Assembly: GCA_037783545.1 (NCBI GenBank)
Contig: JBBELK010001519.1
Coordinates: forward strand, 53,831-117,830
From: Henricia sp. BOLD:AAB3569
Lineage: Eukaryota; Echinodermata; Asteroidea; Spinulosida; Echinasteridae
DNA: 64,000 bases
Direction: 5' to 3'
Shown piece by piece: positions 40,574 to 51,260 of the stretch (positions are counted from its first letter, which is position 1; each line of letters starts with the position of its first letter). The notes below the pieces were generated by a model. It was not told the DNA's origin and searched no databases. It worked only from the letters and a program-made list of their open reading frames with translations. A program made the translations under genes and the position numbers.

Positions 40574-40918
40574 GGCGGTCGGGTTGGCGTACGGGTTCTT
40601 TCCTCGCTGGCCTGTGATGACCGCTTTCCAAAGGACTACTCTTGCACATAGGTAGTTTGGAGGAGTTTTTCGCGGAATCCCGTGATGTCCTGGAACGTTG
40701 CTCAATGATGGAGTGACCAGTACGTACGTCACGGGGAACGCCGATGCAATTTTGGAACACGATTGGATCCGAGTCTGCGGTCTTGATTCTTCCAGACCTG
40801 GACTGGTGACGATTGTGGTTTTATGAGGATGTACCTGTGGTGCTTCTCGAAGGATATGACCTGATACTCGGACACGATCGACCAATATTGGTGATGATTG
40901 TGATGGAGAATACTCGCC
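40574..40918. other. Unassigned unique sequence, left part of the island
   Basis: About 345 bp with no match to the satellite monomer and no recognised family. It contains an 8-bp palindrome ACGTACGT at 40,722-40,729. GACCTGGACTGG near 40,796 and ATGACCTGATACTCGGACAC near 40,857 resemble the start of the downstream 67-bp repeat unit (ATGACCTGGACTGGCAACG). They may be decayed units, in which case the minisatellite was once longer. Stop codons interrupt all forward frames. No gene, RNA gene or terminator is supported here. Confidence 0.6.
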
Positions 40919-41196
40919 GGATAATGACCTGGATTGGCAACGACAACGAATGAGGAAATTTGGTGGATAAATGACCTGGACTGGCAACGACAACGAATGA
41001 GGAAATTTGGCAATAACGGCGAACAATTGGTGGATAAATGACCTGGACTGGCAACGACTACGAATGAGGAAATTTGGCAATAACGGCGAACGCTTAGTGG
41101 ATAAATGACCTGGACTGGCAACGACTACGAATGAGGAAATTTGGCAATAACGGCGAACGCTTAGTGGATAAATGACCTGGACTGGCAACGACAACG
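40919..41196 (+). repeat. 67-bp minisatellite inside the island (about 4 units)
   Basis: Units beginning ATGACCTGGACTGGCAACGA start at 40,924, 40,971, 41,038, 41,105 and 41,172. The last three intervals are exactly 67 bp. The first is 47 bp because it lacks the 20-bp CAATAACGGCGAAC segment plus the six bases after it. The fifth unit stops matching after about 41,196. Units vary at ACAACG/ACTACG and at CAATTGG/CGCTTAG, and the two right-hand full units are the most alike. The period is not a multiple of three, so the repeat opens long frames in several reading frames without coding. It shares no convincing sequence with the 297-bp satellite. Confidence 0.95.
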
Positions 41197-41245
41197 GCTG
41201 CTGAAGCACTGGTTCTATCGGTAACAACGTTGGACTGGTTAGCGT

Positions 41246-41267
41246 GTTTTATTCGGACGAATAAAAC
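41246..41267. repeat. Perfect 22-bp palindrome beside the right junction
   Basis: GTTTTATTCG at 41,246-41,255 is followed by GA and then its exact reverse complement CGAATAAAAC at 41,258-41,267. The 10-bp arms and 2-base centre form a strong inverted repeat only 13 bp from the point where the satellite resumes. It contains AATAAA at 41,260-41,265, and by symmetry the same hexamer on the other strand. It might be a 3-prime-end signal, a protein site or a recombination hotspot; nothing in the sequence decides between these. It differs from the histone 3-prime stem-loop and has no T-run like a bacterial terminator. Confidence 0.9.
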
Positions 41268-43257
41268 ATTTTAGAAAAAGGCAATTTGGTCAAAGTGTTG
41301 TCCAAACGTCGGCAAATTTGGAGGTCGAAAAATGTTCCGACGAACTTCAAATTTTGCATGCCCTAAACTCTCTATATTGCGCACTTGTCATAAAAAATTG
41401 ACAGACTTTCGCCGGGAAATGGCAGAGAAATTTCAAAGTTTAGAAAAAAACTGGGTTGAGGCTTCCTGACTGCTCTCACGCAAACCGTGGCTGTCTGTAC
41501 ACACCTCTTTGGGGTACTCCTGAGTTGTGCGCATGCTCAGTCATTCGGACTGTCGTTAACGCACCGCAGTTTGGCTCGGCAATTTGGTCAAAGTGTGGTC
41601 CAAACGTCGGCAAATTTGGAGGTCGAAAAATGTTCCGACGAACTTCAAATTTTGCATGCCCTAAACTCTCTATATTGCGCACTTGTCATAAAAAATTGAC
41701 AGACTTTCGCCGGGAAATGGCAGAGAAATTTCAAAGTTTAGAAAAAACTGGGTTGAGGCTTCCTGACTGCTCTCACGCAAACCGTGGCTGTCTGTACACA
41801 CCTCTTTGGGGTACTCCTGAGTTGTGCGCATGCTCAGTCATTCGGACTGTCGTTAACGCACCGCAGTTTGGCTCGGCAATTTGGTCAAAGTGTGGTCCAA
41901 ACGTCGGCAAATTTGGAGGTCGAAAAATGTTCCGACGAACTTCAAATTTTGCATGCCCTAAACTCTCTATTTTGCGCACTTGTCATAAAAAATTGACAGA
42001 CTTTCGCCGGGAAATGGCAGAGAAATGTCAAAGTTTAGAAAAAACTGGGTTGAGGCTTCCTGACTGCTCTCACGCAAACCGTGGCTGTCTGTACACACCT
42101 CTTTGGGGTACTCCTGAGTTGTGCGCATGCTCAGTCATTCGGACTGTCGTTAACGCACCGCAGTTTGGCTCGGCAATTTGGTCAAAGTGTGGTCCAAACG
42201 TCGGCAAATTTGGAGGTCGAAAAATGTTCCGACGAACTTCAAATTTTGCATGCCCTAAACTCTCTATATTGCGCACTTGTCATAAAAAATTGACAGACTT
42301 TCGCCTGGAAATGGCAGAGAAATTTCAAAGTTTAGAAAAAACTGGGTTGAGGCTTCCTGACTGCTCTCACGCAAACCGTGGCTGTCTGTACACACCTCTT
42401 TGGGGTACTCCTGAGTTGTGCGCATGCTCAGTCATTCGGACTGTCGTTAACGCACCGCAGTTTGGCTCGGCAATTTGGTCAAAGTGTGGTCCAAACGTCG
42501 GCAAATTTGGAGGTCGAAAAATGTTCCGACGAACTTCAAATTTTGCATGCCCTAAACTCTCTATATTGCGCACTTGTCATAAATAAATGACAGACTTTCG
42601 CCGGGAAATGGCAAAGAAATTTCAAAGTTTAGAAAAAACTGGGTTGAGGCTTCCTGACTGCTCTCACGCAAACCGTGGCTGTCTGTACACACCTCTTTGG
42701 GGTACTCCTGAGTTGTGCGCATGCTCAGTCCTTCGGACTGTCGTTAACGTACCGCAGTTTGGCTCGGCAATTTGGTCAAAGTGTGGTCCAAACGTCGGCA
42801 AATTTGGAGGTCGAAAAATGTTCCGACGAACTTCAAATTTTGCATGCCCTAAACTCTCTATATTGCGCACTTGTCATAAAAAATTGACAGACTTTCGCCG
42901 GGAAATGGCAGAGAAATTTCAAAGTTTAGAAAAAACTGGGTTGAGGCTTCCTGACTGCTCTCACGCAAACCGTGGCTGTCTGTACACACCTCTTTGGGGT
43001 ACTCCTGAGTTGTGCGCATGCTCAGTCATTCGGACTGTCGTTAACGCACCGCAGTTTGGCTCGGCAATTTGGTCAAAGTGTGGTCCAAACGTCGGCAAAT
43101 TTGGAGGTCGAAAAATGTTCCGACGAACTTCAAATTTTGCATGCCCTAAACTCTCTATATTGCGCACTTGTCATAAAAAATTGACAGACTTTCGCCGGGA
43201 AATGGCAGAGAAATTTCAAAGTTTAGAAAAAACTGGGTTGAGGCTTCCTGACTGCTC

Positions 43258-45017
43258 TCACGCAAACCGTGGCTGTCTGTACACACCTCTTTGGGGTACT
43301 CCTGAGTTGTGCGCATGCTCAGTCATTCGGACTGTCGTTAACGCACCGCAGTTTGGCTCGGCAATTTGGTCAAAGTGTGGTCCAAACGTCGGCAAATTTG
43401 GAGATCGAAAAATGTTCCGACGAACTTCAAATTTTGCATGCCCTAAACTCTCTATATTGCGCACTTGTCATAAAAAATTGACAGACTTTCGCCGGGAAAT
43501 TTCAAAGTTTAGAAAAAACTGGGTTGAGGCTTCCTGACTGCTCTCACGCAAACCGTGGCTGTCTGTACACACCTCTTTGGGGTACTCCTGAGTTGTGCGC
43601 ATGCTCAGTCATTCGGCCTGTCGTTAACGCACCGCAGTTTGGCTCGGCAATTTGGTCAAAGTGTGGTCCAAACGTCGGCAAATTTGGAGGTCGAAAAATG
43701 TTCCGACGAACTTAAAATTTTGCATGTCCTAAACTCTCTATATTGCGCACTTGTCATAAAAAATTGACAGACTTTCGCCGGGAAATGGCAGAGAAATTTC
43801 AAAGTTTAGAAAAAACTGGGTTGAGGCTTCCTGACTGCTCTCACGCAAACCGTGGCTGTCTGTACACACCTCTTTGGGGTACTCCTGAGTTGTGCGCATG
43901 CTCAGTCATTCGGACTGTCGTTAACGCACCGCAGTTTGGCTCGGCAATTTGGTCAAAGTGTGGTCCAAACGTCGGCAAATTTGGAGGTCGAAAAATGTTC
44001 CGACGAACTTCAAATTTTGCATGCCCTAAACTCTCTATATTGCGCACTTGTCATAAAAAAATGACAGACTTTCGCCGGGAAATGGCAGAGAAATTTCAAA
44101 GTTTAGAAAAAACTGGGTTGAGGCTTCCTGACTGCTCTCACGCAAACCGTGGCTGTCTGTACACACCTCTTTGGGGTACTCCTGAGTTGTGCGCATGCTC
44201 AGTCATTCGGACTGTCGTTAACGCACCGCAGTTTGGCTCGGCAATTTGGTCAAAGTGTGGTCCAAACGTCGGCAAATTTGGAGATCGAAAAATGTTCCGA
44301 CGAACTTCAAATTTTGCATGCCCTAAACTCTCTATATTGCGCACTTGTCATAAAAAATTGACAGACTTTCGCCGGGAAATTTCAAAGTTTAGAAAAAACT
44401 GGGTTGAGGCTTCCTGACTGCTCTCACGCAAACCGTGGCTGTCTGTACACACCTCTTTGGGGTACTCCTGAGTTGTGCGCATGCTCAGTCATTCGGCCTG
44501 TCGTTAACGCACCGCAGTTTGGCTCGGCAATTTGGTCAAAGTGTGGTCCAAACGTCGGCAAATTTGGAGGTCGAAAAATGTTCCGACGAACTTCAAATTT
44601 TGCATGTCCTAAACTCTCTATATTGCGCACTTGTCATAAAAAATTGACAGACTTTCGCCGGGAAATGGCAGAGAAATTTCAAAGTTTAGAAAAAACTGGG
44701 TTGAGGCTTCCTGACTGCTCTCACGCAAACCGTGGCTGTCTGTACACACCTCTTTGGGGTACTCCTGAGTTGTGCGCATGCTCAGTCATTCGGACTGTCG
44801 TTAACGCACCGCAGTTTGGCTCGGCAATTTGGTCAAAGTGTGGTCCAAACGTCGGCAAATTTGGAGGTCGAAAAATGTTCCGACGAACTTCAAATTTTGC
44901 ATGCCCTAAACTCTCTATATTGCGCACTTGTCATAAAAAAATGACAGACTTTCGCCGGGAAATGGCAGAGAAATTTCAAAGTTTAGAAAAAACTGGGTTG
45001 AGGCTTCCTGACTGCTC
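43258..45017 (+). repeat. Three-monomer tandem duplication with a short monomer (period 880 bp)
   Basis: Three monomers marked GGAGATCGAAAA (43,404), ATTCGGCCTG (43,613) and CATAAAAAAATGACAG (44,054) recur 880 bp on, at 44,284, 44,493 and 44,934. The period is 880 because one monomer of each set is 286 bp: it has lost 11 bases so that CGCCGGGAAAT runs directly into TTCAAAG (43,490-43,507 and 44,370-44,387). Copy 1 has ACTTAAAATT (43,713), which copy 2 lacks. The same marker trio, with a 12-base loss, is found at 52,595-53,260 and 59,120-59,790. Confidence 0.85.
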
Positions 45018-45611
45018 TCACGCAAACCGTGGCTGTCTGTACACACCTCTTTGGGGTACTCCTGAGTTGTGCGCATGCTCTGTCATTCGGACTGTCGTTA
45101 TCGCACCGCAGTTTGGCTCGGCAATTTGGTCAAAGTGTGGTCCAAACGTCGGCAAATTTGGAGGTCGAAAAATGTTCCGACGAACTTCAAATTTTGCATA
45201 CCCTAAACTCTCTATATTGCGCACTTGTCATAAAAAATTGACAGACTTTCGCCGGGAAATGGCAGAGAAATTTCAAAGTTGAGAAAAAACTGGGTTGAGG
45301 CTTCCTGACTGCTCTCACGCAAACCGTGGCTGTCTGTACACACCTCTTTGGAGTACTCCTGAGTTGTGCGCATGCTCAGTCATTCGGACTGTCGTTAACG
45401 CACCGCAGTTTGGCTCGGCAATTTGGTCAAAGTGTGGTCCAAACGTCGGCAAATTTGGAGGTCGAAAAATGTTCCGACGAACTTCAAATTTTGCATGCCC
45501 TAAACTCTCTATATTGCGCACTTGTCATAAAAAATTGACAGACTTTCGCCGGGAAATGGCAGAGAAATTTCAAAGTTTAGAAAAAACTGGGTTGAGGCTT
45601 CCTGACTGCTC

Positions 45612-47395
45612 TCACGCAAACCGTGGCTGTCTGTACACACCTCTTTGGGGTACTCCTGAGTTGTGCGCATGCTCAGTCATTCGGACTGTCGTCAACGCAC
45701 CGCAGTTTGGCTCGGCAATTTGGTCAAAGTGTGGTCCAAACGTCGGCAAATTTGGAGGTCGAAAAATGTTCCGACGAACTTCAAATTTTGCATGCCCTAA
45801 ACTCTCTATATTGCGCACTTGTCATAAAAAAATTGACAGACTTTCGCCGGGAAATGGCAGAGAAATATCAAAGTTTAGAAAAAACTGGGTTGAGGCTTCC
45901 TGACTGCTCTCACGCAAACCATGGCTGTCTGTACACACATATTTGGGGTACTCCTGAGTTGTGCGCATGCTCAGTCATTCGGACTGTCGTTAACGCACCG
46001 CAGTTTGGCTCGGCAATTTGGTGAAAGTGTGGTCCAAACGTCGGCAAATTTGGAGGTCGAAAAATGTTCCGACGAACTTCAAATTTTGCATGCCCTAAAC
46101 TCTCTATTTTGCGCACTTGTCATAAAAAATTGACAGACTTTCGCCGGGAAATGGCAGAGAAATGTCAAAGTTTAGAAAAAACTGGGTTGAGGCTTCCTGA
46201 CTGCTCTCACGCAAACCGTGGCTGTCTGTACACACCTCTTTGGGGTACTCCTGAGTTGTGCGCATGCTCAGTCATTCGGACTGTCGTTAACGCACCGCAG
46301 TTTGGCTCGGCAATTTGGTCAAAGTGTGGTCCAAACGTCGGCAAATTTGGAGGTCGAAAAATGTTCCGACGAACTTCAAATTTTGCATGCCCTAAACTCT
46401 CTATATTGCGCACTTGTCATAAAAAATTGACAGACTTTCGCCGGGAAATGGCAGAGAAATTTCAAAGTTTAGAAAAAACTGGGTTGAGGCTTCCTGACTG
46501 CTCTCACGCAAACCGTGGCTGTCTGTACACACCTCTTTGGGGTACTCCTGAGTTGTGCGCATGCTCAGTCATTCGGACTGTCGTTAACGCACCGCAGTTT
46601 GGCTCGGCAATTTGGTCAAAGTGTGGTCCAAACGTCGGCAAATTTGGAGGTCGAAAAATGTTCCGACGAACTTCAAATTTTGCATGCCCTAAACTCTCTA
46701 TATTGCGCACTTGTCATAAAAAAATTGACAGACTTTCGCCGGGAAATGGCAGAGAAATATCAAAGTTTAGAAAAAACTGGGTTGAGGCTTCCTGACTGCT
46801 CTCACGCAAACCATGGCTGTCTGTACACACATCTTTGGGGTACTCCTGAGTTGTGCGCATGCTCAGTCATTCGGACTGTCGTTAACGCACCGCAGTTTGG
46901 CTCGGCAATTTGGTGAAAGTGTGGTCCAAACGTCGGCAAATTTGGAGGTCGAAAAATGTTCCGACGAACTTCAAATTTTGCATGCCCTAAACTCTCTATT
47001 TTGCGCACTTGTCATAAAAAATTGACAGACTTTCGCCGGGAAATGGCAGAGAAATGTCAAAGTTTAGAAAAAACTGGGTTGAGGCTTCCTGACTGCTCTC
47101 ACGCAAACCGTGGCTGTCTGTACACACCTCTTTGGGGTACTCCTGAGTTGTGCGCATGCTCAGTCATTCGGACTGTCGTTAACGCACCGCAGTTTGGCTC
47201 GGCAATTTGGTCAAAGTGTGGTCCAAACGTCGGCAAATTTGGAGGTCGAAAAATGTTCCGACGAACTTAAAATTTTGCATGCCCTAAACTCTCTATATTG
47301 CGCACTTGTCATAAAAAATTGACAGACTTTCGCCGGGAAATGGCAGAGAAATTTCAAAGTTTAGAAAAAACTGGGTTGAGGCTTCCTGACTGCTC
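45612..47395 (+). repeat. Three-monomer tandem duplication (period 892 bp)
   Basis: A set marked by GAAATATC (45,863), CACGCAAACCATGG with CACACAT (45,911-45,940), GGTGAAAG (46,021), CTATTTTGCG (46,105) and GAAATGTC (46,161) recurs at 46,755, 46,803-46,832, 46,912, 46,997 and 47,053. Small differences separate the two, such as ACATATTTGG against ACATCTTTGG. Related sets without the CACACAT change occur near 50.6, 54.2, 57.2, 60.4 and 62.2 kb. Confidence 0.82.
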
Positions 47396-48572
47396 TCACG
47401 CAAACCGTGGCTGTCTGTACACACCTCTTTGGGGTACTCCTGAGTTGTGCGCATGCTCAGTCATTCGGACTGTCGTTAACGCACCGCAGTTTGGCTCGGC
47501 AATTTGGTCAAAGTGTGGTCCAAACGTCGGCAAATTTGGAGGTCGAAAAATGTTCCGACGAACTTCAAATTTTGCATGCCCTAAACTCTCTATATTGCGC
47601 ACTTGTCATAAAAAATTGACAGACTTTCGCCGGGAAATGGCAGAGAAATTTCAAAGTTTAGAAAAAACTGGGTTGAGGCTTCCTGACTGCTCTCACGCAA
47701 ACCGTGGCTGTCTGTACACACCTCTTTGGGGTACTCCTGAGTTGTGCGCATGCTCAGTCATTCGGACTGTCGTTAACGCACCGCAGTTTGGCTCGGCAAT
47801 TTGGTCAAAGTGTGGTCCAAACGTCGGCAAATTTGGAGGTCGAAAAATGTTCCGAAGAACTTCAAATTTTGCATGCCCTAAACTCTCTATATTGCGCACT
47901 TGTCATAAATAAATGACAGACTTTCGCCGGGAAATGGCAGAGAAATTTCAAAGTTTAGAAAAAACTGGGTTGAGGCTTCCTGACTGCTCTCACGCAAACC
48001 GTGGCTGTCTGTACACACCTCTTTGGGGTACTCCTGAGTTGTGCGCATGCTCAGTCCTTCGGACTGTCGTTAACGTACCGCAGTTTGGCTCGGCAATTTG
48101 GTCAAAGTGTGGTCCAAACGTCGGCAAATTTGGAGGTCGAAAAATGTTCCGACGAACTTCAAATTTTGCATGCCCTAAACTCTCTATATTGCGCACTTGT
48201 CATAAAAAATTGACAGACTTTCGCCGGGAAATGGCAGAGAAATTTCAAAGTTTAGAAAAAACTGGGTTGAGGCTTCCTGACTGCTCTCACGCAAACCGTG
48301 GCTGTCTGTACACACCTCTTTGGGGTACTCCTGAGTTGTGCGCATGCTCAGTCATTCGGACTGTCGTTAACGCACCGCAGTTTGGCTCGGCAATTTGGTC
48401 AAAGTGTGGTCCAAACGTCGGCAAATTTGGAGGTCGAAAAATGTTCCGACGAACTTCAAATTTTGCATGCCCTAAACTCTCTATATTGCGCACTTGTCAT
48501 AAAAAATTGACAGACTTTCGCCGGGAAATGGCAGAGAAATTTCAAAGTTTAGAAAAAACTGGGTTGAGGCTT

Positions 48573-49283
48573 CCTGACTGCTGCTCTCACGCAAACCGTG
48601 GCTGTCTGTACACACCTCTTTGGGGTACTCCTGAGTTGTGCGCATGCTCAGTCATTCAGGCTGTCGTTAACGCACCGCAGTTTGGCTCGGCAATTTGGTC
48701 AAAGTGTGGTCCAAACGTCGGCAAATTTGGAGGTCGAAAAATGTTCCGACGAACTTCAAATTTTGCATGCCCTAAACTCTCTATATTGCGCACTTGTCAT
48801 AAAAAATTGACAGACTTTCGCCGGGAAATGGCAGAGAAATTTCAAAGTTTAGAAAAAACTGGGTTGAGGCTTCCTGACTGCTCTCACGCAAACCGTGGCT
48901 GTCTGTACACACCTCTTTGGGGTACTCCTGAGTTGTGCGCATGCTCAGTCATTCGGACTGTCGTTAACGCACCGCAGTTTGGCTCGGCAATTTGGTCAAA
49001 GTGTGGTCCAAACGTCGGCAAATTTGGAGGTCGAAAAATGTTCCGACGAACTTCAAATTTTGCATGCCCTAAACTCTCTATATTGCGCACTTGTCATAAA
49101 CAAATGACAGACTTTCGCCTGGAAATGGCAGAGAAATTTCAAAGTTTAGAAAAAACTGGGTTGAGGCTTCCTGACTGCTCTCACGCAAACCGTGGCTGTC
49201 TGTACACACCTCTTTGGGGTACTCCTGAGTTGTGCGCATGCTCAGTCATTCGGACTGTCGTTAACGCACCGCAGTTTGGCTCG
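48573..49283 (+). repeat. Uninterrupted paralogue of the sequence left of the island
   Basis: This interval matches 39,840-40,550 at an offset of 8,733 bp (extra CTG at 48,580, ATTCAGGCTG at 48,655, CATAAACAAATGACAG at 49,096, CGCCTGGAAA at 49,117). At the position equivalent to the island junction, about 49,283, the satellite simply continues as GGCTCGGCAATTTGG. It therefore acts as an empty-site paralogue for the left junction. The right flank of the island (41,281 onward) does not match 49,284 onward as well: it lacks the AAAGTTGAGAAAA seen at 49,440. Confidence 0.82.
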
Positions 49284-51260
49284 GCAATTTGGTCAAAGTG
49301 TGGTCCAAACGTCGGCAAATTTGGAGGTCGAAAAATGTTCCGACGAACTTCAAATTTTGCATGCCCTAAACTCTCTATATTGCGCACTTGTCATAAAAAA
49401 TTGACAGACTTTCGCCGGGAAATGGCAGAGAAATTTCAAAGTTGAGAAAAAACTGGGTTGAGGCTTCCTGACTGCTCTCACGCAAACCGTGGCTGTCTGT
49501 ACACACCTCTTTGGGGTACTCCTGAGTTGTGCGCATGCTCAGTCATTCGGACTGTCGTTAACGCACCGCAGTTTGGCTCGGCAATTTGGTCAAAGTGTGG
49601 TCCAAACGTCGGCAAATTTGGAGGTCGAAAAATTTTCCGACGAACTTCAAATTTTGCATGCCCTAAACTCTCTATATTGCGCACTTGTCATAAAAAAATG
49701 ACAGACTTTCGCCGGGAAATGGCAGAGAAATTTCAAAGTTTAGAAAAAACTGGGTTGAGGCTTCCTGACTGCTCTCACGCAAACCGTGGCTGTCTGTACA
49801 CACCTCTTTGGGGTACTCCTGAGTTGTGCGCATGCTCTGTCATTCGGACTGTCGTTATCGCACCGCAGTTTGGCTCGGCAATTTGGTCAAAGTGTGGTCC
49901 AAACGTCGGCAAATTTGGAGGTCGAAAAATGTTCCGACGAACTTCAAATTTTGCATGCCCTAAACTCTCTATATTGCGCACTTGTCATAAAAAATTGACA
50001 GACTTTCGCCGGGAAATGGCAGAGAAATTTCAAAGTTGAGAAAAAACTGGGTTGAGGCTTCCTGACTGCTCTCACGCAAACCGTGGCTGTCTGTACACAC
50101 CTCTTTGGGGTACTCCTGAGTTGTGCGCATGCTCAGTCATTCGGACTGTCGTTAACGCACCGCAGTTTGGCTCGGCAATTTGGTCAAAGTGTGGTCCAAA
50201 CGTCGGCAAATTTGGAGGTCGAAAAATGTTCCGACGAACTTCAAATTTTGCATGCCCTAAACTCTCTATATTGCGCACTTGTCATAAAAAATTGACAGAC
50301 TTTCGCCGGGAAATGGCAGAGAAATTTCAAAGTTTAGAAAAAACTGGGTTGAGGCTTCCTGACTGCTCTCACGCAAACCGTGGCTGTCTGTACACACCTC
50401 TTTGGGGTACTCCTGAGTTGTGCGCATGCTCAGTCATTCGGACTGTCGTTAACGCACCGCAGTTTGGCTCGGCAATTTGGTCAAAGTGTGGTCCAAACGT
50501 CGGCAAATTTGGAGGTCGAAAAATGTTCCGACGAACTTCAAATTTTGCATGCCCTAAACTCTCTATATTGCGCACTTGTCATAAAAAAATTGACAGACTT
50601 TCGCCGGGAAATGGCAGAGAAATATCAAAGTTTAGAAAAAACTGGGTTGAGGCTTCCTGACTGCTCTCACGCAAACCGTGGCTGTCTGTACACACCTCTT
50701 TGGGGTACTCCTGAGTTGTGCGCATGCTCAGTCATTCGGACTGTCGTTAACGCACCGCAGTTTGGCTCGGCAATTTGGTGAAAGTGTGGTCCAAACGTCG
50801 GCAAATTTGGAGGTCGAAAAATGTTCCGACGAACTTCAAATTTTGCATGCCCTAAACTCTCTATTTTGCGCACTTGTCATAAAAAATTGACAGACTTTCG
50901 CCGGGAAATGGCAGAGAAATGTCAAAGTTTAGAAAAAACTGGGTTGAGGCTTCCTGACTGCTCTCACGCAAACCGTGGCTGTCTGTACACACCTCTTTGG
51001 GGTACTCCTGAGTTGTGCGCATGCTCAGTCATTCGGACTGTCGTTAACGCACCGCAGTTTGGCTCGGCAATTTGGTCAAAGTGTGGTCCAAACGTCGGCA
51101 AATTTGGAGGTCGAAAAATGTTCCGACGAACTTCAAATTTTGCATGCCCTAAACTCTCTATATTGCGCACTTGTCATAAAAAATTGACAGACTTTCGCCG
51201 GGAAATGGCAGAGAAATTTCAAAGTTTAGAAAAAACTGGGTTGAGGCTTCCTGACTGCTC

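Larger units (their letters stand above)
40551..41279. other. Non-satellite island of about 730 bp interrupting the array
   Basis: The satellite stops after GGCTCGG at about 40,551 and resumes at GGCAATTTGG (41,280). The two sides join at the same internal monomer position with no satellite bases missing. The island starts with a 23-bp copy of satellite sequence, then about 345 bp of sequence I do not recognise, a 67-bp minisatellite, about 50 bp more of unknown sequence, and a perfect palindrome close to the right end. Apart from one or two bases (G or GG) shared by the junctions, I see no target-site duplication, no terminal inverted repeats, no poly-A tail and no reverse-transcriptase or transposase motif. 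Open frames on the reverse strand (up to 259 codons, 40,448-41,227) run through both the minisatellite and satellite and do not look like a protein. It could be a degraded element, captured flanking DNA, or a remnant older than the array expansion. Confidence 0.9.

Noticed and set aside
39531-40655. Forward 374-codon open frame entering the island
   Set aside because: It is satellite translation continuing a few dozen codons into unrelated DNA before a stop; no coding signal at the transition.
40448-41227. Reverse-strand 259-codon open frame across the island
   Set aside because: It runs from island through the 67-bp minisatellite into satellite sequence. The repeat period is not a multiple of three, and shifted copies of the same peptide appear in other frames.
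41246-41267. Bacterial rho-independent terminator
   Set aside because: The stem is AT-rich, lacks a following T-run, and the context is a eukaryote-like satellite; the same palindrome is better recorded simply as an inverted repeat.
40551-41279. Intact transposon or LTR element
   Set aside because: No terminal inverted or long terminal repeats, no poly-A tail, no more than one or two bases shared between the junctions, and no transposase, integrase or reverse-transcriptase motif.
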